From the NCBI GenBank assembly GCA_902777855.1, contig CACYVN010000001.1, positions 248,001-312,000 of the forward strand: a DNA stretch of 64,000 bases, read 5' to 3'. Shown in pieces: positions 36,159-45,200 of this stretch; position 1 is the first letter of the stretch, and each line of letters starts with the position of its first letter. A program made the position numbers and the translations under genes. Source of the DNA: an uncultured bacterium. GTDB taxonomy: Bacteria > Cyanobacteriota > Vampirovibrionia > Gastranaerophilales > Gastranaerophilaceae. Under the pieces are notes generated by a model. It made no database searches. It was not told where the DNA came from and saw nothing but the letters and a program-made list of their open reading frames with translations.

Positions 36159-39100
36159 TTACCAGCATGCTGTACACGATCCGGAACTTATTGTACCTGA
36201 GTGTGTAGTTCCATTAGACTCCGATATAGAACATGATGATATAGAATCCAATCCAACGACTTCTAAATATCCGGGTGCCTGAATTGAAGCCCCAGCAGCA
36301 CAACCAAGTTCCGAGTGGCTGGCACAACCACAGTTCCACCCGACTTGTGATGACCACTGACCGGAAGAAGTGTAAGCGTTGGTATAACGTGAGCCGCCAC
36401 CAGGATAATCATTAGGATTACAACCCATTTGGAATGAATAAACACGTACATTGACAGTTACATAGCTTGGGCATCCTGAACCGGAAACTGTACATCTGGA
36501 CTTTGTACAAGACACAGTACACTTACTACACCCTCCTCCGCCATAATACGGATCTGAACCCGTATTGGTATAGCACCAGTCGCCGGAACCGGAGTGGTTT
36601 GCTTTGAAGGTAGAGTTACCACAGCAGGTTGTTTTATTTGAAGTATAACCTTGTGATTTATAGTATTCACAACAAACGTTATCAGATTTACCTGAAGACC
36701 CGCAACAAGCAGATTTATGAGAGTTTTTCCAAGAAGTTCCGCAACAAGAACTTAACCCGCTTGAACAACCACTGCAACTGCTTGAATTATAGTAATTACA
36801 ACAAGTGGTATCTGTATGACCTGACTTGCCGCAACAAGTTGCCAGATTGTTAGATTTGAATGTAGAGTCATATATAGTGGGAGTACAACAATTAGTTAAA
36901 TAAGTGCCAGTTAATACACCCCAGGACTTGAGATTAGTGCAACAAGAATTCATTTCCGATGATGACGGAGTACTTCCGTTGCACCATCTCCATTCCTTAC
37001 AAGTATTACTTCCGCAATAGAATCCCTTACTTGAACATTTATAATCCGAACAAGTACTGTCGGTACCACTTGCAGGGCAAGAATTACCTGAGACTCCAAA
37101 ATTGCTTGGCTTATATCTGTATGCGCCATTATCAAGAATATAACTGCAGCATCCTGAGTAAGAAGATCCCGTGAAGTTCCATGATGAACCACTATATGTT
37201 CTGCAGCAGTATTTTGGCCATTCAGAATCTGATGCAACAATTCCTAAGTTGTTAGCACAACAATAGGCAGCAGAACCAGCTGTAGTCTTACTTGACTCCA
37301 TTTTACTCGTAGAAAAAGTACTTGTCTTGTTACAAGCCCCTTTACATTCTTCTATATATCCGCCTCTGTAGGATGAATAACCGTCTTCACGACCGCCTGT
37401 CAGAGCCGAGCAGCAATATGCAGTCGGAGTTCCGAATAAGTTACCCCATCCTGACGGTTTGTTATTATACAAGCTGTTACAACAAGCTTTTTTATTATCA
37501 CCGCTTGCTAAGTATACACCGCTTGTAGAACAGCAGGAATCTTTCCATTTTTCGGTACAGTTACATTGATTGGTATTATATGTACAACAGAAATTGGTAG
37601 ATCCGGCTGATGTATTTAACGGTGAATTATTTGAACAACAACTTGATGAATTATGACCATTAATCAATGCACCATAGCCGGTAGCACAATAACACGAAGC
37701 ATCACGATAGACAGGGTAAGCACAGCAGTAATTGTTGTTTTCACTTGTTGCACCACCCGTACAACATCTTGAGTTATAATTACCGTTGGTCAATTTACCG
37801 TTACCGTTGGCACAGGTACACTGACTGTCTCTATTGCCTGTTACACAACAATAATTGCTGTTTGCGTTTGTCGGACTTGAACCGGTACAACACAGTGTTG
37901 AAGTACCTGCGGAATATGTTGTCCCGACACCATCGGCACAACAAACCGAAGCAAAGGTACTGTTATTTAAGTTGCCCGTACTTGGACTGCCGCAACAATT
38001 GCGACGCCACCAAGCACCCTGTGTATTGTTTGCAGGGCTCATACCGTAAGCATTTGAAGTTACAGGACTACAAGCCGTACCACTGGATCTTGAACCATTG
38101 GTTTCTTTACAGCAAGCAGCAGACAGCGGCATTTGTTTTCTCAATTGCTCAGAACAGGTACATTGTGCAGTAGAGTAATTGTTACAACAATAGTTGCTGC
38201 CCGCACTTGTAACAGTAGAGCCGTTACAACATCTGGGGAACCAGTTGCCGTTGTATGCACTGCCGTCTTTGCCGTTTACACAGGCACACTGAGCGGAACT
38301 CTTATATTTACAACAATAATGGTCATTTGCGGTTGTAACAGTAGAACCGTTACAACATCTGGTGAACCAGTTGCCGTTATATGCACTGCCATCCTGACTG
38401 TTTATACAAGCGCACTGATTTGAACTCTTGTTTTTACAACAATAGTGGTCACCTGCAGTGGTTACTGTAGAGCCGTTACAACATCTGGTTGTCCAATTAC
38501 TGTTGTATGAACTGCCATCCTGACCGTTTATACAACGACACTGATCAGTATAACCCTGTTTACAGCACCAGTCGGATTTCGTGCCGTCTATTGCAGAGCC
38601 GTTACAACATCTTGTATATTGATGACTGCCATATGCATTACCATAGCTATCCAAACAACGGCACTGATTTGTATAGCCCTGAGTACAACAGTAATCTGAC
38701 CAGTTGCCAAGTACATTGTCACAACACAACGGAGATGAACCGCCTGACTTTGTTGAACCAGTTGTATTAGAACAACAATCAGATTTAAATTGAGCATCAG
38801 TTAAACCGCCGGTAGAAGGACTTGAACAACAGTTGCGCTGCCACCAAGCACCCTGTGTATTGTTTGCAGGATTCATACCGTAAGCATCTGATCTTACAGG
38901 ATTACAAGCCGTACTGCTTGTTCTTGAAGCTTTGGTTTCTTGACAGCAAGAAGCAGACAGCGGGATTTGTTTTCTCAAATTTTCAGAACAGGTACATTGT
39001 GCAGTAGAATAATTGTTACAACAATAGTTGCTGCCCGCACTTGTGACAGTAGAGCCGTCACAACATCTGGTGAACCAGTTACCGTTATATGCACTGCCAT

Positions 39101-41453
39101 CCTTACTGTTTACACAGGCACACTGAGCGGAACTCTTATATTTACAACAATAATGGTCATTTGCGGTTGTAACAGTAGAACCGTTACAACATCTGGTGAA
39201 CCAGTTACCGTTATATGCGCTGCCATCATAACTGTTTATACAAGCGCACTGAGATGAACTCTTATATTTACAACAATAATGGTCATTTGCGGTTGTAACA
39301 GTGGAGCCGTCACAACATCTTGTGAACCAGTTGTTGTTGTATGCACTGCCGTCTTTGCCGTTTACACAAGCACACTGATCTGCACTCTTATATTTACAAC
39401 AATAATGGTCATTTGCGGTTGTAACAGTAGAACCGTTACAACATCTGGTGAACCAGTTGCCATTGAATGCGCTGCCGTCTTTGCCGTTTACACAAGCGCA
39501 CTGATTAGAACTCTTATACTTACAACAATAATGGTCATTTGCGGTTGTAACAGTGGAGCCGTCACAACATCTTGTGAACCAGTTGCTGTTGTATGCACTG
39601 CCGTCTTTGCCGTTTACACAAGCGCACTGATCTGCACTCTTATTCTTACAACAATAGTGATCTCCGGCAGTGGTTACCGTAGTACCGTTACAACATCTTG
39701 TGAACCAGTTGCTGTTGTATGCGCTGCCATCTTTACCATCAACACAAGCACACTGATTTTTATTTACATTCTTACAACAATAATGATTGCCGGCTGTGGT
39801 AACTGTAGAACCGTCACAACATCTGTTGAACCAGTTGCCGTTATATGCGCTGCCATCCTTACTGTTTACACAAGCACACTGATTTTTATTTACATTCTTA
39901 CAACAATAATGATCGCCGGCTGTGGTAACTGTAGAACTGTCGCAGCATCTGTTGAACCAGTTGCCGTTATATGCGCTGCCATCCTTACTGTTTACACAAG
40001 CACACTGAGCGGAGCTCTTGTTTTTACAACAATAGTGGTCACCTGCGGTTGTAATAGTCGAACCGTCACAACATCTTGTGAACCAGTTGCTGTTGTATGC
40101 GCTGCCATCCTTACTGTTTACACAAGCACACTGATTTTTATTTACATTCTTACAACAATAATGATTGCCGGCTGTGGTAACTGTAGAACTGTCACAACAT
40201 CTGTTGAACCAGTTGCTGTTAATAGCGCTTCCATCTTTACCATCAACACAAGCACACTGATTTTTATCATAACTCTTACAACAATAATCAGTATTATCTC
40301 TTGTTATTGTAGAGCCGTCACAACAATGCGTTGTGGTACCTCCGCCTGTTGCACTGCCGTTCTTACCGTTTGTACAACAAGATGTTCTAAACTGGTCTCT
40401 TGTTAAACCACCCGGGTTACCGCTTGCACAACATTGAGATTTCCAGTGAGCATTTGTATATGAGCTTTTGGTTTCAGCACAACACTCTACAGGGCTGCGC
40501 ATTGTCATTGAATTTGCTAACCTGTATGCACAGGTACATTGATTATTTGAATAATTTTTACAACAATAGTTGTCATTATCTGCTGTTCTGTCTGAAGTAG
40601 AACCTGTACAACAATGTGTATTTGTACCTCCGCCTGTTGCACTGCCGTTTGTGCCGTTTGTACAACAAGACGTTCTAAATTCATCTCTTGATAAACCACC
40701 CGGGTTTGTACCGGCACAACACTGTGATTTCCAGTGAGCATTTTTATATGAGGCTTTGGTTTCTCCGCAACAATTTACCGGCGAAGTCAATGTCATTGAG
40801 TTGCTCAATCTGTATGCACAGGTACATTGATTATTTGAATAGTTTTTACAACAGAAATTGTCATTATCAGACAATCTGTCTGAAGATGAACCAGTACAAC
40901 AATATGTGGTTGTACCGCCGCCTGTTGCACTGCCGTCTTTGCCGTTTACACAACAAGATGCCCTGAACTGATCTCTTGATAAACCACCGGGGTTAGTTGA
41001 TGCACAACATTGAGATTTCCAGTGACCATTTGTGTATGATGCTTTGGTTTCAGCACAACACTCTACAGGGCTGCGCATTGCCATTGAATTTGCTAATCTG
41101 TATGCACAAGTACATTGATTGCTTGAGTAATTCTTACAACAATAATTATCGTTATCTGCTACTCTGTCAGATGTCGAACCGCTGCAACAATGAGTGTTCC
41201 ATCCGCCATCTTTTACATAACCTGTTTTGGGATTTGAACAACAATAAGTTCTGAATGTATCTCTGGCAACTCCACCAGGATTGGCTCCCTTACAACAAAC
41301 ACTTACAAAACTTGACTGTGTAGCAGAATTGCTTGCAATTCTTGATAATACCGTTGAATTTGTACAACATCCGACACCTCTGACATAATTATATGTGGTT
41401 GCTGCATTTACACAGGTACAATGAGTATCTTTATTTGCGGTGCCCATATTCAA
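36159..41453 (-). CDS. Giant Cys-Cys-repeat protein, third (C-terminal) segment of the prepilin-like reading unit
   Basis: This open frame of 1764 residues has more than 70 Cys-Cys doublets spaced about every 10-30 residues, and many Ser, Asn, Gly and Thr. Parts in order: three or so ~96-residue repeats (QCTCAYRLANSM, HWKSQCC, NPGGLSRDQF), ten tandem 42-residue repeats (HYCCK, QCACVNGKDGSAYN, NWFTRCC, GSTVTTA), mixed modules, and a final ~150 residues with single cysteines, a GGGG linker and no doublets. The frame has no signal peptide and no ribosome site at its TTG/ATG starts. The cysteine-rich reading continues upstream across a -1 frame change at 41512-41514. It is therefore probably the distal part of one gene with the two segments upstream. 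Confidence 0.75.
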   Translation of the reverse strand: MNMGTANKDTHCTCVNAATTYNYVRGVGCCTNSTVLSRIASNSATQSSFVSVCCKGANPGGVARDTFRTYCCSNPKTGYVKDGGWNTHCCSGSTSDRVADNDNYCCKNYSSNQCTCAYRLANSMAMRSPVECCAETKASYTNGHWKSQCCASTNPGGLSRDQFRASCCVNGKDGSATGGGTTTYCCTGSSSDRLSDNDNFCCKNYSNNQCTCAYRLSNSMTLTSPVNCCGETKASYKNAHWKSQCCAGTNPGGLSRDEFRTSCCTNGTNGSATGGGTNTHCCTGSTSDRTADNDNYCCKNYSNNQCTCAYRLANSMTMRSPVECCAETKSSYTNAHWKSQCCASGNPGGLTRDQFRTSCCTNGKNGSATGGGTTTHCCDGSTITRDNTDYCCKSYDKNQCACVDGKDGSAINSNWFNRCCDSSTVTTAGNHYCCKNVNKNQCACVNSKDGSAYNSNWFTRCCDGSTITTAGDHYCCKNKSSAQCACVNSKDGSAYNGNWFNRCCDSSTVTTAGDHYCCKNVNKNQCACVNSKDGSAYNGNWFNRCCDGSTVTTAGNHYCCKNVNKNQCACVDGKDGSAYNSNWFTRCCNGTTVTTAGDHYCCKNKSADQCACVNGKDGSAYNSNWFTRCCDGSTVTTANDHYCCKYKSSNQCACVNGKDGSAFNGNWFTRCCNGSTVTTANDHYCCKYKSADQCACVNGKDGSAYNNNWFTRCCDGSTVTTANDHYCCKYKSSSQCACINSYDGSAYNGNWFTRCCNGSTVTTANDHYCCKYKSSAQCACVNSKDGSAYNGNWFTRCCDGSTVTSAGSNYCCNNYSTAQCTCSENLRKQIPLSASCCQETKASRTSSTACNPVRSDAYGMNPANNTQGAWWQRNCCSSPSTGGLTDAQFKSDCCSNTTGSTKSGGSSPLCCDNVLGNWSDYCCTQGYTNQCRCLDSYGNAYGSHQYTRCCNGSAIDGTKSDWCCKQGYTDQCRCINGQDGSSYNSNWTTRCCNGSTVTTAGDHYCCKNKSSNQCACINSQDGSAYNGNWFTRCCNGSTVTTANDHYCCKYKSSAQCACVNGKDGSAYNGNWFPRCCNGSTVTSAGSNYCCNNYSTAQCTCSEQLRKQMPLSAACCKETNGSRSSGTACSPVTSNAYGMSPANNTQGAWWRRNCCGSPSTGNLNNSTFASVCCADGVGTTYSAGTSTLCCTGSSPTNANSNYCCVTGNRDSQCTCANGNGKLTNGNYNSRCCTGGATSENNNYCCAYPVYRDASCYCATGYGALINGHNSSSCCSNNSPLNTSAGSTNFCCTYNTNQCNCTEKWKDSCCSTSGVYLASGDNKKACCNSLYNNKPSGWGNLFGTPTAYCCSALTGGREDGYSSYRGGYIEECKGACNKTSTFSTSKMESSKTTAGSAAYCCANNLGIVASDSEWPKYCCRTYSGSSWNFTGSSYSGCCSYILDNGAYRYKPSNFGVSGNSCPASGTDSTCSDYKCSSKGFYCGSNTCKEWRWCNGSTPSSSEMNSCCTNLKSWGVLTGTYLTNCCTPTIYDSTFKSNNLATCCGKSGHTDTTCCNYYNSSSCSGCSSGLSSCCGTSWKNSHKSACCGSSGKSDNVCCEYYKSQGYTSNKTTCCGNSTFKANHSGSGDWCYTNTGSDPYYGGGGCSKCTVSCTKSRCTVSGSGCPSYVTVNVRVYSFQMGCNPNDYPGGGSRYTNAYTSSGQWSSQVGWNCGCASHSELGCAAGASIQAPGYLEVVGLDSISSCSISESNGTTHSGTISSGSCTACW
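38990..40310 (-). repeat. Ten tandem 126-bp (42-residue) repeats inside the giant gene
   Basis: On the plus strand the core CCGT(T/C)ACAACATCT(G/T)GTGAACCA recurs about every 126 bases, and on the minus strand each unit encodes a 42-residue Cys-rich repeat. Adjacent units are nearly identical at DNA level, indicating recent expansion by unequal recombination. Two or three further units lie near 38180-38480. Confidence 0.85.
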
Positions 41454-41545
41454 ACAACAATAATCAGTTTGCCAGTTGCCGCCTTTTGTACAACAACGTT
41501 TATCACTCTGACCCTTGTCGAACCGTCACAGCAGTTTGTCTGCCA
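41323..41545 (-). repeat. Duplicated block within the giant gene, copy B
   Basis: Bases 41323-41514 match 41988-42179 with about three mismatches in 192 bases. The match resumes as TTG(T/C)(C/T)GAACCGTCACAG to 41545 after a 36-base segment present only in the other copy. It includes the reading-frame change at 41512-41514. Confidence 0.8.
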
Positions 41546-42118
41546 TAAATTTGTGCCTTTATTGGTTGACTGCATTGTAGAATCAGTACAACAAGTCGGT
41601 AAATTCCATCTTGATGAATCGGATTTTGCCCTGATTGCACAACTTTCGCAGTAATCAGCACTCAAATTACAACAAGCAATCTTGAAGGATTCAGATGGAG
41701 CAGTACCACCGTTATTTTTCCATCCGTTATTCTTATATGCCGCACAACAAGTCGCATTCGCAACAGTAAATGTACAACATCTGCTGTCAGCCCCTGACGG
41801 GTATGCTACACCGTCATTTGCAGTAGAATAATCTGCACAACAAGTCTTTTGTACCCAATATGTATAGTTCTTATCAGGACAACAATATGATTTGTATCTG
41901 CTTCTTATAGGCTGAGATGAAGTATCTGTCGTGGAATCCATTACACTTGACTGGCTGCAGCATTTGCCTTTCCAATCACTCAAGGTCGCAGAATTGCTTG
42001 CAATTCTTGATAATACCGTTGAATTTGTACAACATCCGACTCCTCTGACATAATTATATGTGGTTGCCGCATTTACACACGTACAATGAGTATCTTTATT
42101 TGCGGTGCCCATATTCAA
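41450..42118 (-). CDS. Giant Cys-Cys-repeat protein, middle segment of the prepilin-like reading unit
   Basis: This open frame of 222 residues is bounded by the two duplicated blocks. It reads MGTANKDTHCTCVN and then repeats the module with NATCC, KNNGWKNN, CAIRAKS, WNLPTCC and WQTNCC seen several times in the segment upstream. In-frame cysteine-rich sequence (SDKRCCTKGGNWQTDYCC) lies before its first start codon, so it does not look like an independent gene. Its last 20 residues (RVINVVVQKAATGKLIIVV) are out-of-frame translation after a -1 shift and are identical to the last residues of the upstream segment. It has no signal peptide and no ribosome site. Confidence 0.65.
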   Translation of the reverse strand: MNMGTANKDTHCTCVNAATTYNYVRGVGCCTNSTVLSRIASNSATLSDWKGKCCSQSSVMDSTTDTSSQPIRSRYKSYCCPDKNYTYWVQKTCCADYSTANDGVAYPSGADSRCCTFTVANATCCAAYKNNGWKNNGGTAPSESFKIACCNLSADYCESCAIRAKSDSSRWNLPTCCTDSTMQSTNKGTNLWQTNCCDGSTRVRVINVVVQKAATGKLIIVV

Positions 42119-42246
42119 ACAACAATAATCAGTTTGCCAGTTGCCGCCTTTTGTACAACAACGTTTATCACTCTGACCCCTGCAGTGCTCAGGGAGTTTC
42201 TTGATGAGCTGCCGCTTGTTGAACCGTCACAGCAGTTTGTCTGCCA
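41988..42246 (-). repeat. Duplicated block within the giant gene, copy A
   Basis: This is the partner of 41323-41545, offset by 665 bases, with a 36-base (12-codon) extra segment between 42180 and 42216. It carries the first reading-frame change, at the CCCC run 42177-42180 (GGGG on the coding strand). Confidence 0.8.
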
Positions 42247-45200
42247 AGCGGATTCACTCTTGTGACGAGCCTGCATTCCGCCCTTGTTACAACAAGTCGG
42301 AAGATTATATCTTGAAGAAGAATCCGTTAAACTTCTGATACGGCAGTTTTCTTCATCGGTAGGATTACCGTCACATATATTGTATTGCTTACAACAGTAT
42401 ATTCTGTACGCTTCACTGATTGAATCGCCATCCCAGTTTTTCCATCCGTTTGCTTTAAATGCGGTACAACATGCAGAAGTCGGAGCTGATGCATCCGGAT
42501 TACAACAGAATTTAACATCGTTTTGTGAAGACGGGTTTTTAGTCGCATTTACACCATCACCATTACAACATCCTGCAGTAGAAGAACGATATGCAGCGTT
42601 TGAAGGATAATTTGTTCTGTATTTACAACAATCAGACTGCCAACGAGCTTTACCGTTATCAGTTCCTTTCATCGCATTACAGCAAGCATCACTGGTTGCC
42701 ATATTCTTGTCAAGTTTTGAACCGCAAGAACAATATTTGTCATTATTTATCTGATCACAACAAGATTTTTTGTAACCGGTATCTCTTGTAGCAGTTGTAT
42801 TATTCCAGCCTGCAGAACTCATTTTAGCATTACAACAGGTTTCTGTCGGATAACTTTCTAAATAATAACAACACTGTGTTACAGTTGTTACACCGCCCCA
42901 GTCAACACCTTCAGTTGACTTGCTTGCGGAAGAACTGGAGTTTGTTTTACAACAAGTAGAATTTAACCAAGTTGCTTTATCAACATAAGCTCCGCCATTA
43001 TTACAACAATATGTATAATGTCTGTCTCTTACGGTATTATTTGCAGGGGATGTGTGAACATTCGATCTGGTACAGCATTTTGACTGCCAATCCGCACGTG
43101 TGGTTGCATCCTTTGTAATACTCTTTGAGGCATTGGTTAATACATCCGAATTTACACAACAATCACCATAATTCTGGTTGACAACCTGCCATGTATTTGC
43201 ACCAGTAGTACAGTTACAGTGATATCCGATATTTGTTAAATCACTTCTACCGGACGGCTCATAAGAACAGCAATATTGATTGTTTAATTTAGTTCCGCCA
43301 TCAGCACTCTTACAACAACGTTTATCCTGCGTTCCTGATTTTAATGTAGCATCAGATGTGCCGGCACTTGAACAACAGTAATTTCTGTAATCAGAAATAC
43401 TTAATGTATTCAAACTTGAGGTTCCTCCTGTACCGCCGTCACAACAAGCACTGCGCCATACTTTATCGGAATCTTTGTAGTGTTGAGTTTGCATTGTTGA
43501 GTCTTTACAACAAGTCGGCAAGTTATACATTGAAGAGTTCCAAGTATTACTTCTTATTCTGCAGGCATCTGCACCTTCAGGACATACACCGTGTAATTTA
43601 CAACAAGCAGTCTTATAGGCATCGTTTATAGTTTCGCCATCATGGCTCTTCCACGCACCTGTCTTTGATGTATCATAAGCCTTGAACGCTTCGCAACAAG
43701 CTTTGGACGGAGCAATACCTGATACTGCACCTGTTGAAGTATTTACACTGACGGCATTTGGAATACAACAACTGATACTATTTTGATTTGCACCATCGTT
43801 TGTATCCTTAAATGTTTGTTCTGTATTCGGTTTACAACAACCGCTTCTGTAATCAGCATAACTTGCATATCCATCTGATGTTCTTATGCCTGTATAACGA
43901 CAACAGTGAGCTTTCCAGAAATCTTTTGTCTTACCGTATTTGGAATCATTGCCGTTTGCAAGTCGTTTACAACAACTTGAGAAGTTATATTTACCATTAT
44001 TACCTGCGGATGCATGATTTGCGCTGACATCTGAAGCCGCAAGTCCGGTTCTCCAACGAATAGGACAACTGTCATAACATTTATCTCGTAAAATACAACA
44101 AGCAAGTTTATAAGCTTCATTTATTGTATTACCGTCATGGTCTTTCCAATCCTGAGTACCATCACCTGACTTAGTTCCTGCATGAGCATTAAATGCATCA
44201 CAACATGCCGCAGTCGGGGCAATACCTGATACCGCACCGGACGAAGATACTGTTGCCTGGTTTGGAATACAACAATTAATATTATTCTGAGATGAACCGC
44301 TGTTACCGGATTTGAAAGTTTGGTCGGTTGACGGATTACAACAACCGCTTCTGTAATCAGCATAACTTGCATATCCGGCGGTATTATTACCTGCAGGATT
44401 TACAGGAGAGTATGCACAACAATTATCTTTCCAAATTGCTTTTGTTCTGTTTACTGCAGTACTTGAATTAACAGGACTGCTGTTTGTTGCAAGCGCTCTG
44501 TCTGTACAACATCTTGAGAAATCATAGTTAATACTTGCCTTAGATTCCGGAGTATTCCATCTGATTGCACAAGTATCAGGGCAATAGTTTGTTGCAGTAT
44601 TTGAACCGGCAGCAGTACTCTTGTTGCAGCAGTATGTCATATAATCATTGCTTAAAGTGTTTCCGTCCCAATCTTTCCATGTATTTACATTTCCTTTTGA
44701 ACGGAATAATTTACAACATTCTGTATTAGGATTTGTAGAATTAGGGAAACAACAGTATTCAACATTTGTTGAAGTATCACCTTCACCTTTTCTTTGCCTG
44801 TCAGAAGCTGCACCCTGGCAACAGAATTGACGGTACGCAGCATTTTTACCTGTTACATTTGACTGATAATATGCAGGATTATCACAACATCCGTTTTTCC
44901 AAGCTGAAGTAGGAATATCTTCATTCGCTTTTATAAGCGACCAATTTATACAACATCCGTTTGCTATTTCGGAACTCAATTTTGATGGAGTTACACCGTA
45001 ACCGTATCTTGCACCGCACATCCATAATTCTTCGCAGTTCAAACCGTCTTTGTTACCATACGCCTGACAACAAGCCGCTTTATAATATTTAGAAAGCGCA
45101 CCTCCATCGTTGTTCTTCCACTCCCTGCCCATGAAATAATCACAACATTCTTTTTTCGGAGTATTTGTTGAACCCCATGTGAATTTGTTATTATTATCGG

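Noticed and set aside
38133-39257. Other plus-strand repetitive frames opposite the giant gene
   Set aside because: They follow the same 126-bp periodicity as the coding strand and are shadows of it.
38990-40310. Periodic 126-bp repeats considered as a CRISPR array or VNTR of non-coding type
   Set aside because: The units have no unique spacers between short identical repeats; the whole unit repeats and keeps an open, cysteine-patterned frame. No cas genes are present.
39279-40406. Long plus-strand open frame (375 codons) with repeats such as VICGCNSRTVTTS
   Set aside because: It is antisense to the 42-residue repeat array. The low stop density comes from the repeated minus-strand code. There is no ribosome site or promoter.
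41505-42182. Classic programmed -1 frameshift signal
   Set aside because: Neither site fits the X-XXY-YYZ slippery heptamer (GCA GGG GTC and ACA AGG GTC), and no clear stimulatory stem-loop was identified. The frame change is reported, but not as a canonical recoding signal.
36159-42250. Diversity-generating retroelement (variable repeats in a surface gene)
   Set aside because: No reverse transcriptase or separate template repeat is seen in the window, and differences between repeats are not concentrated at adenine positions as far as can be read.
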